A stretch of DNA of 14,394 bases from contig JAWBNW010000014.1 in the NCBI GenBank assembly GCA_039000685.1, positions 1 to 14,394 on the forward strand. Direction: 5' to 3'. The position numbers and the translations under genes were made by a program. The stretch is from JAVZGQ01 sp039000685. GTDB lineage: Archaea > Aenigmatarchaeota > Aenigmatarchaeia > CG10238-14 > SCSR01. The notes beneath the pieces were generated by a model. The model did not search any database. It had not been told where the DNA came from and was given only the letters and a program-made list of their open reading frames with translations. Below, in pieces: positions 1 through 6,200 of the stretch; position 1 is the first letter of the stretch; each line of letters starts with the position of its first letter.

Positions 1-38
1 GGCGAAAGCTGAAATTCCCCGTGGGCCCACTTATCGAA

Positions 39-185
39 CTATTTTTTACTCTTTTTTATCCAATCTTCTATAGCTTCTTGAATAGCGATAGTTATATTAC
101 CTTTTTTGTATCCAAGCCTCCTAGATACTTCGTGTCTAAATTTTTTTTCCAGTTCATCGTTTAAGATTATATCTATTCTTCCCAT
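39..185 (-). CDS. Small ribbon-helix-helix (RHH) DNA-binding protein
   Basis: A 48-residue protein that reads as a single RHH domain: a short strand at residues 3-8 (RIDIIL), a first helix at about 10-24, a turn at about 25-30 (GYKKGN) and a second helix at about 31-45 ending in EAIEDWIKK. Small archaeal RHH proteins share this pattern, bind DNA as dimers through the paired strands, and usually act as repressors or antitoxins. The ATG at 185 is the only sensible start; a TATA-like box lies about 23 bases upstream on the minus strand, suggesting a leaderless transcript. It is divergent from the homing endonuclease gene and the two share a 101-base intergenic region containing an inverted repeat, so control of itself and of the endonuclease is a reasonable inference. 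No toxin-like partner is visible. RHH assignment is fairly secure; the target is inferred. Confidence 0.72.
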   Translation of the reverse strand: MGRIDIILNDELEKKFRHEVSRRLGYKKGNITIAIQEAIEDWIKKSKK

Positions 186-204
186 AATACAATTTTATGT
201 TTTC

Positions 205-212
205 TTATATAA
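205..212 (-). promoter_or_regulatory. TATA-like box for the leftward RHH gene
   Basis: Read on the minus strand this is TTATATAA inside GTTTATATAAG, centred about 23 bases before the ATG at 185. That spacing is normal for an archaeal TATA box on a leaderless transcript. It partly abuts the left arm of the inverted repeat at 213-225. Confidence 0.45.
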
Positions 213-278
213 ACTTTTACACTTAACCGTAAAGCTTAAATATATAAAATACAAATATGTGTATAAGTGTAAAAAAGT
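213..278. promoter_or_regulatory. Inverted repeat flanking the HEG promoter; candidate operator
   Basis: The left arm ACTTTTACACTTA (213-225) matches the reverse complement of TAAGTGTAAAAAAGT (264-278), allowing a 2-base length difference in the A/T run; the core TACACTTA/TAAGTGTA is exact. Between the arms is an AT box (236-249, TTAAATATATAAAA) placed to drive the endonuclease gene starting at 287, and the left arm sits next to the TATA box of the RHH gene. RHH dimers bind short repeated half-sites, so this is a plausible operator for the neighbouring RHH protein. The repeat is seen directly; the role is inferred. Confidence 0.4.
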
Positions 279-286
279 GATTTTAG

Positions 287-904
287 GTGGAACTTAAGAA
301 AGCAAGAATAATAATGCATTGTTTATGTGACGGCTGGATTAGATGTTATAAAGACCATTTCTTTATAGGTTATTCTAACTTTAACCAAAAACTTATCAAG
401 CAATTTATATCAGATATGAAGGTTGTTTATAATTTAGAAAATTATCAAAAATGGAAACATCCTGTTACTAATGTAGAATTTGCTTCTAAAAAGGCATTTT
501 TCGATATTTTGGCTTACATTAAAAATAAAGATAAAAATAAAGCTAGAATTCCAGAAGAAATAATGAATGGTTCACCCTCAATTAGACTCCTAGCATTAAG
601 GGTTTTTTGGGATGATGAAGGTACTGTTGGCTTCTATGGTAAAAGTCGTTACCTTAGAGCTAAATGTTTTAGTGAAAAATTAAGAAATCAAATAATAAAA
701 CTTCATAAATCAGTAGGAATTAGAGTTATAGATGACAAATCAAATAAAGCCATAAAAATTTCTTCTAGAGAAAATATTAGGAAATTTGCACGTCTTATTA
801 ATTTTACTTCAGGTGTTAAGGTGTGTGCCAAAACCAAACGCCCTGTCTGGGTGGGGTATGAAAAGTGTAAAGTTTTGGAATTATTACTCCAATCGTATCC
901 ATAA
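287..904 (+). CDS. LAGLIDADG homing endonuclease (two-motif monomer)
   Basis: A 205-residue protein with two LAGLIDADG-type motifs: residues 8-16 (IIMHCLCDG, acidic residue D15) and 104-112 (LRVFWDDEG, acidic residue E111). Each is followed by a sheet/helix unit, and the second unit ends in the usual KISSRENIRKF...INF pattern near 157-173. Both acidic metal-binding residues are retained, although the Gly at motif position 3 is replaced in each (M10, V106), so it may be active. Monomers of this kind cut long asymmetric sites and spread introns or inteins. The GTG at 287 is the only start that keeps motif 1; an in-frame TAG lies directly before it, so the N-terminus is minimal. The stop at 902-904 is followed 26 bases later by a tRNA 3' half, suggesting the gene sits in a tRNA intron or next to a tRNA-targeted insertion. 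Confidence 0.75.
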   Translation: MELKKARIIMHCLCDGWIRCYKDHFFIGYSNFNQKLIKQFISDMKVVYNLENYQKWKHPVTNVEFASKKAFFDILAYIKNKDKNKARIPEEIMNGSPSIRLLALRVFWDDEGTVGFYGKSRYLRAKCFSEKLRNQIIKLHKSVGIRVIDDKSNKAIKISSRENIRKFARLINFTSGVKVCAKTKRPVWVGYEKCKVLELLLQSYP

Positions 905-930
905 ATTCAAAAGGATAGTACTGAAAAATC

Positions 931-966
931 TCTGGAAGGTCGAGGGTTCAAATCCCTCCGGGCCCA
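931..966 (+). tRNA. tRNA 3' half (anticodon stem 3' strand, T-arm, acceptor 3' strand); 5' half not in window
   Basis: Bases 942-958 form a perfect T-arm: GAGGG, loop TTCAAAT, CCCTC. Before it lie a 5-base variable loop AGGTC (937-941) and CTGGA (932-936), which fits the 3' strand of an anticodon stem. After it come CGGGCCC (959-965), the 3' strand of an acceptor stem, and discriminator A966. CCA is not encoded (TCA follows). A matching 5' half would begin GGGCCCG and carry TCCAG in its anticodon stem; I find no such sequence between 1 and 930. The acceptor C70 argues against tRNA-Ala; archaeal tRNA-Ile often has this acceptor, but identity cannot be fixed without the anticodon. If the intron is at the usual 37/38 position, the exon would begin at T931. 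Alternatives are a tRNA fragment left by integration, or a split-tRNA 3' half gene; the latter is unlikely because the upstream sequence is AT-rich. Confidence 0.65.
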
Positions 967-1029
967 TCAAGATTAAATCCTTTTATGGACTATTCTTCAT
1001 ATGAATGAAAGAAATAAAAAATAGAAGAT

Positions 1030-1419
1030 TTGGATACAATCATTAATAAAATTGTAGATGACATTGCTTCTGATGAATCGTCGAAACAAAAATTAAAAGA
1101 AATCAATAAATGGGAAGAAAGGTGGTTATACCTTGAGTCGTGTATTTCAAGAACTTATAGTGTGAATTGGTTTGACTGGTTCAATATTCCTATAAGAGAA
1201 ATGGTATTCTACGAAATACAAAAAAGGACTAGAATAGATTTAGGTTTTTGTGAATATTTCAAGCCAAATTGGAGAAATATAGCAAAAAATGTACTTGAAG
1301 GCACTAACCTAGATAGTTGGAGCTATTGTGAATATGGAGGTGAAAGTCATCTAACTACTTGCAGTGGTACTAGCAGAGATTTTTGTATTTTTCTAAGGAA
1401 AAACAAAAGAAAAATTTAA
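1030..1419 (+). CDS. Orphan hypothetical protein
   Basis: A 129-residue ORF I do not recognise. It starts at TTG 1030; an in-frame TAA at 1015-1017 and the lack of an ATG nearby leave TTG (or an ATA) as the only options, which lowers confidence in the start. The product is hydrophilic with no membrane helix, is rich in Trp, and has five scattered Cys in the C-terminal two thirds without a clear paired zinc motif. It lies between the tRNA fragment and the DUF5654-like gene in the most AT-rich, accessory-looking part of the window. It could be a passenger gene of the region to its left or a decayed gene that lost its original start. No function is proposed. Confidence 0.45.
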   Translation: MDTIINKIVDDIASDESSKQKLKEINKWEERWLYLESCISRTYSVNWFDWFNIPIREMVFYEIQKRTRIDLGFCEYFKPNWRNIAKNVLEGTNLDSWSYCEYGGESHLTTCSGTSRDFCIFLRKNKRKI

Positions 1420-1446
1420 AAATAGGAAAAACAAAACTATTTCTCT

Positions 1447-1755
1447 ATGAGTCCTTTTGTTCATCTCATCAAAAAGTTCAAGAGTAACAATAAATGGAAG
1501 CTCCAGAGTAGAGGAATCGCTATAAAAAATGAACTGAGAGAATTCAGGAGAGTTTTCAAGGAAAACTTGATCACATTGCTAATTTCCTCTTTCAGCCTTG
1601 TTGCAGCTTTGAGCTGGAATGAAGCTATAAGAAGCGCGATAACAACTTTTTTACCGTCTCAAAGTGAAGTTTACTACAAGTTTTATGCTGCTTTAGCAAT
1701 CAGTTTTCTTGCAGTTTTTATCACATATATCTTGTCAAAATTCAAGACTTCTTGA
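1447..1755 (+). CDS. DUF5654-like small membrane protein
   Basis: A 102-residue protein with a basic N-terminal 40 residues, then two membrane segments at about 41-58 (with VAALSWNEA just after) and 79-96. The amphipathic lead-in followed by LITLLISSFSLVAALSWNEAI and a second helix ending in TYILSKF matches the archaeal DUF5654 family as I remember it; that family has no assigned function. The N-terminal extension of about 30 residues is longer than the core domain and may be a cytoplasmic tail. A TATA-like box (1412-1424) lies about 29 bases before the ATG. The gene is 33 bases upstream of glnA on the same strand, but glnA has its own box, so co-transcription is uncertain. Confidence 0.65.
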   Translation: MSPFVHLIKKFKSNNKWKLQSRGIAIKNELREFRRVFKENLITLLISSFSLVAALSWNEAIRSAITTFLPSQSEVYYKFYAALAISFLAVFITYILSKFKTS

Positions 1756-1758
1756 AAA

Positions 1759-1768
1759 GTTTTTAAAG
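1759..1768 (+). promoter_or_regulatory. TATA-like box for glnA
   Basis: GTTTTTAAAG is centred about 25 bases before the glnA ATG at 1789. That is the spacing of an archaeal leaderless promoter, and there is no Shine-Dalgarno-like sequence right before the ATG. Confidence 0.4.
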
Positions 1769-1788
1769 ATTGAATCCAAAGAAAAAAT

Positions 1789-3012
1789 ATGGGCTTTATA
1801 AGTTTGAGATTTTCTGACATAAATGGTACTCTAAAAGAAGTTCTTATCTCTGAAAGAAAATTCAAAGAATCAAAAGAAAAGGGAATATGGTTCGATGGTT
1901 CTTCTATTCTTGGCTTGGCTAGGAGATTCGAAAGCGACATGAGGCTCAAGCCGGATGAAAGCTCAAGATTCAAGCTAAACGATTCAGAAGTTTATTTTTG
2001 CGATGTTTATTCTGGAGAAAAAGCTTACGAAGGCGATCCAAGGTTTATCCTCAAGAAAGCCTTGGCTGAAGCTGAAAGCTTGGGCTTTAAAATTTTCACG
2101 GCAGGTGAGCTGGAATTCTATTTGTTGAAAGAAGGGGAAAAGCTTGACAAGGGAAGCTACTTTGATGTTTCACCAAAAGATAAGGCCCATGAAGTCAAAC
2201 TCAAGATAATAGAAATGTTAACGAAAGCTGGGATAGAGTGGGACACAGGACATCATGAAGTTGGTCCAGGACAGAACGAAATTGATATAAAGTATGATGA
2301 CGCTATTTCTACAGCCGATAAAATTCTTTTCGCGAAAAATGTGATAAAGCTTGTGGCTGAATCTTCTGGCCTAAAAGCTACATTCATGCCAAAACCCTTT
2401 TTTGGTTTGCCTGGCAATGGTATGCATTTGCACATAAGCCTTTGGAGCAAAGAAAGAAATTTGTTTTATGATGAAAAAGATGCACACAAAATTTCTCAAA
2501 CAGCGAAATCGTTCATCGCAGGCATCTTCAGTCATGTTAAAGCTATAACAGCCATAACTAATCCAACAATAAATTCCTACAAAAGACTTGGTGAGTTTGA
2601 AGCTCCAAAGTACATTTACTGGGGAAGTAAGAATAGGGATGCTTTAGTGAGAATTCCTGAAGTTCTCAACCAAGCTTCGGCAAGGATAGAGTTTAGAGCC
2701 TGCGATGCAAGTGCAAATCCCTACTTGGCTTTTGCAGTTTTGATTAAAGCAGGTATGGAAGGAATAAAGAACAAGCTTCAGTTGGGAGAGGCTTTGGAGG
2801 AAGATATTTACGAGAATGAAAGATATAAAAGCTTGGATATGTTGCCATCCACGCTTGAAGAAGCTCTAGAAGAATTGGAAAAAGATAGCTTGATAAAGGA
2901 ATTGTTGGGCCCGAGTTTCGAAAAGTTTGTTGAGCTGAAGAAAGCTGAGCTTGAAGAATACAACAAGAGAAAAATCACTGACTGGGAAATTGAAAAATAC
3001 TTCGATGTTTGA
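1789..3012 (+). CDS. glnA: Glutamine synthetase, type I
   Basis: Makes glutamine from glutamate, ammonia and ATP; in the cytoplasm type I enzymes form dodecamers. Key residues are in place: the metal-binding glutamates E107 and E109 in GELEF, E157 and E164 in HHEVGPGQNE (155-164), H213 in GNGMHLHIS, R266 in NSYKRL, the flap glutamate E271 in FEAPKY, R283 and R288 in NRDALVRIP, and E301/R303 in RIEFR. At 407 residues it is shorter than the usual 440-470; most of the loss is at the N-terminus, where the protein starts directly at the strand normally preceded by about 15-30 residues. The active-site pattern HHEVGPGQ with a short linker resembles the GSI-alpha group of archaea and Firmicutes; the adenylylation tyrosine region of the beta group is not evident. 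No PII (glnK) or amt gene is adjacent. Confidence 0.93.
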   Translation: MGFISLRFSDINGTLKEVLISERKFKESKEKGIWFDGSSILGLARRFESDMRLKPDESSRFKLNDSEVYFCDVYSGEKAYEGDPRFILKKALAEAESLGFKIFTAGELEFYLLKEGEKLDKGSYFDVSPKDKAHEVKLKIIEMLTKAGIEWDTGHHEVGPGQNEIDIKYDDAISTADKILFAKNVIKLVAESSGLKATFMPKPFFGLPGNGMHLHISLWSKERNLFYDEKDAHKISQTAKSFIAGIFSHVKAITAITNPTINSYKRLGEFEAPKYIYWGSKNRDALVRIPEVLNQASARIEFRACDASANPYLAFAVLIKAGMEGIKNKLQLGEALEEDIYENERYKSLDMLPSTLEEALEELEKDSLIKELLGPSFEKFVELKKAELEEYNKRKITDWEIEKYFDV

Positions 3013-3021
3013 ATTCAAAAC

Positions 3022-3033
3022 TAATATATAAAA
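3022..3033 (+). promoter_or_regulatory. TATA-like box for the RHH-smc pair
   Basis: TAATATATAAAA is centred about 25 bases before the ATG at 3052, the spacing expected of a leaderless archaeal transcript that would carry the RHH gene and smc together. Confidence 0.45.
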
Positions 3034-3051
3034 AAGATATAATATTTATAT

Positions 3052-3225
3052 ATGGGTAATTTGAAGAATAAAACAAAAATCATTCCTATAAAGTTTGATG
3101 GGGCTCTTGTGGAAATTCTCGACAACCTGGTTGAAAGCGGACTTTATGCAACAAAGGCAGAAGCTGTGAGAGCGGGTTTGAGACTTCTGATAGAAAAGCA
3201 TGAAATTGAGGTGAAGAAAAAATGA
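3052..3225 (+). CDS. Small RHH (CopG-like) protein overlapping smc
   Basis: A 57-residue protein that translates to an RHH/CopG-type fold: strand KIIPIKFDGALVE (about 9-21), first helix to about residue 27 (LDNLVESG), the turn LYATKAEAVRAG (about 30-41) and a second helix through LRLLIEKHEIE. The phrase Y-x-T-K-A-E-A-V-R-A-G is characteristic of archaeal RHH regulators. Its TGA overlaps the smc ATG in an ATGA junction (4 bases), so the two are co-transcribed and probably translationally coupled. The RHH fold is found both in repressors and in plasmid centromere-binding proteins (ParG, omega), so it could autoregulate smc or mark loading sites for SMC; both are inference. Confidence 0.75.
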   Translation: MGNLKNKTKIIPIKFDGALVEILDNLVESGLYATKAEAVRAGLRLLIEKHEIEVKKK

Positions 3226-6200
3226 AAACTTACATCACAAGGATTGTTTTGCAAGGATTCAAGAGCTTCAATAAAAGAGTTGCAATTCCTTTTTTACCTG
3301 GATTAATAGTAATATGTGGGCCGAACGGGAGCGGGAAGACCTTAAGAGGTGATACTGAGATTTTACTCGCAAATGGAGATTTAATTCCAATAAAAGATTT
3401 GGTAGAAGAAAGGTTGAAAAACTCAGATAAAATTCAGAAAACAGAGGATGGAATTTTCACACAAGAAAATCCAGAAAATCTCGAAGTTATTGGTCTAAAT
3501 CCAAATACAATGAAAATGGAAAGGAAAAAAATAGCTGCTTTTGTTAAAAGAAAGGGGGACAAAGAGCTCTATGAAATTAAAGTGAAAAGTGGTAAACAAG
3601 TAGCTGCAACTGCAAGCCATCCTTTCATGGTTTTCGAAAATTATGGTATAGTGCCAAAAACCATAGCCGAATTAAAAGTTGGTGATTTGATTGCCACTCC
3701 ATCTAAACTTGATTTGGATGGAAAATGCTTAGATGTAGAAACAAAATTAGAGCTACCAATTCCGGAAAAATCTTTTGCAAGATTTTTAGGCTATTTGATA
3801 GGAGATGGCTACATAGGCTCAAACAGAATTGATTTAACGAATGAAAATGAAAAAATAATTGAAGATTTTTTAAGATTGTGTAAAAAATTCAATCTCAAAC
3901 CAAAAATTTATGAAAAAGGCAAACTGAAAAGAGTTTGTTGTTATTCGAAGGAATTTTATGAAATTTTGTGTAATTTGTTTGAATTGGAAAAAGTGTCTTC
4001 TGAAACTAAGAAGATACCAAAAGTTTTTCTTTTCGCAAAAAAAGATGTTGTGTCGAATCTTTTAGCAGCTTTATTTGATTGTGATGGTTTTGTCAGCAAA
4101 ACAAGTCCGGAATTTGAATATTCAACAAAAAGTAAAAAGCTTGCTTATCATGTCCAATTTTTGTTGTTAAGGCTTGGTATAATCAGCTCGGTGAGAGAAA
4201 AGATGAAAAGAGCTACAAATTCTCCAAACCATCAAAAAGAGAAATACTACAGCGTTTTTGTTTCTGGGATAGAAAATCTTGAAAAAATTTATGAAAAAAT
4301 TCCTTTAATTTCTGAGAAAAAAATTGAAAGGATCAAAAACCATTTGAACAAAAAAATTAGACCACAAAGGAATGTTGAAGATATTCTACCGAAAGAAGTT
4401 AATAAAATGGTTAAAATTTTGGTAAAAGAGCTTGGACTTGAAGTCAAGAAATTGAGGAAGAAATATCCAACGCTTGCGGCTTACGTTGAAAATAGATGTA
4501 ACCCGACTAAAAGTGGAATAGAAAAAATTTTAAAACTTTTTTCCAATAGAATCGAAGAAATGAAAAGAATTGAAAAAGAATTGAAAACTGAAAAGAATTG
4601 CTTACTTGAAGCTTTATCTCAACTCAAAATAACAAAAAAAGAAGCAAGCAAAATAATAGGTTTGAATAGCTGGACCCACAAGAATTCCAGACCAGAAGAA
4701 GAGGATTTGAAAAAATTGTACGAGTTCATTAAATCTGAAATTAAAAGAAGAGTAAAAGAATCGAGAAAAAAGATAAGATGTTTAAAGATGCTTATTTCTT
4801 CGGATATTTTTTGGGACAAAATAGTTGAAGTTAAAAAAGTTCCTGGAGAAGAATGGATTTATGACTTAACAATTCCAGATTGCCATAACTTTATTGGAAA
4901 TGGAATTTTCGTTCATAATAGCAATTTACTTGACGCTATAGCTTTTGCTTTAGGGAGTACTTCTGTCAAATCTTTAAGGGCAGGAAAGCTTCACGAGCTA
5001 ATTTTCCATGGTGGCAATGGAAAAGCTCCAGCTGAAATAGCTTCTGTGACATTATATTTTGATAATAGTGAAAAAATCTTTCCTTTTGAAGATGCTGAAA
5101 TCTCGGTAACAAGAAAGATAAACAGGAAAGGTGTTTCCATTTACAAACTGAATGGGAAGAACACGACAAGAGAAAAAATAGTTGAAGTTTTAGCAGCAGC
5201 TAGAATTTATCCTGATGGCCATAATATTGTGCTTCAAGGTGATGTTACCAATGTGATAGAAATGAATCCAATAGAAAGAAGATCGATAATAGACGAGATT
5301 TCTGGGATAGCTGAATATAATGAGAAGAAGGAAAAAGCGATGAAAGATTTGGAAGAAGTGGATGCAAAGCTGAAAGAAGCTGAAATTGTGATTACAGAAA
5401 GATATGATATTTTCAAGAGATTGGAAGAAGAGAGGAATGCTGCTCTAAGATACCAAGAGCTTCAAGCTCAATTGCAGCTATTGAAAGCTTCTTTAGCTCA
5501 CAGAAAAATCCAAGAGTTCAGCAAAGCCATAGAAGATTTGAACAAAGAAATTGAAAAGAAAGAGAAAGAAAATGAATTGCTCCAGAAAGAAATTGAAGCC
5601 ATAGAAACTGAGCTTGAGAAGAGGGAAAAGGGAATAAGGGAAATAGCTGCAAAGCTTGTTAGAATATCAAAAAAAGTTGAAGTTGAAAAGGAAATTTCTT
5701 ATTTGAGGACTAAGATACTAATAAACAAAGATAAAATTGATTCGAACAGAAAAGAAATCGAGAGAATTGATTCTTTAATTCAAAGGTTGAGGGAAATTGA
5801 AGCTAGAAGCGAGCAAGGTCTACCAAGAGCTGTGAAAGCTATTTTGGATCAAAAGATAAAAGGCGTTTTTGGTGTTCTCTCTAGCCTAATAAAAGTTCCT
5901 GAAAAGTATCAAGTTGCCATAGAGGTTGCTGCTGGGCCACATTTGAATGATTTGATCGTTGATTCTGACGAAACTGCCAAGAATTGCATAGAATTCTTGA
6001 AGAGGGAAAAGATCGGAAGAGCAACTTTCTTGCCTTTGAACAAGATCAAACCAGCAGAATTTGGAGAAAAAGACTTGCTTAAAGAAAAAGGCGTTATCGG
6101 AATAGCAAGCAAGCTCATAGAGTTTGATAAGAAGTTTTCTCCTGCTGTTGAGTTTGTTTTTGGCAACACTCTTGTGGTTGAAGATTTGGAAGCGATGAGA

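Noticed and set aside
106..297. Plus-strand ORF of 63 residues
   Set aside because: It is antisense to the RHH gene at 39-185 and runs through its promoter region; its product is low-complexity Ser/Phe/Leu-Lys-Tyr, as expected from a shadow of AT-rich DNA.
931..966. Split-tRNA 3' half gene of the Nanoarchaeum type
   Set aside because: Trans-spliced halves have a GC-rich complementary leader next to the exon; the sequence upstream of 931 is AT-rich and shows none.
3339..4919. Class 3 intein as an explanation for the missing N-terminal Cys/Ser
   Set aside because: Class 3 inteins have Cys at block F position 4; here that position is Asp (D548), and the nearby Cys in PDCHNF is at a different position.
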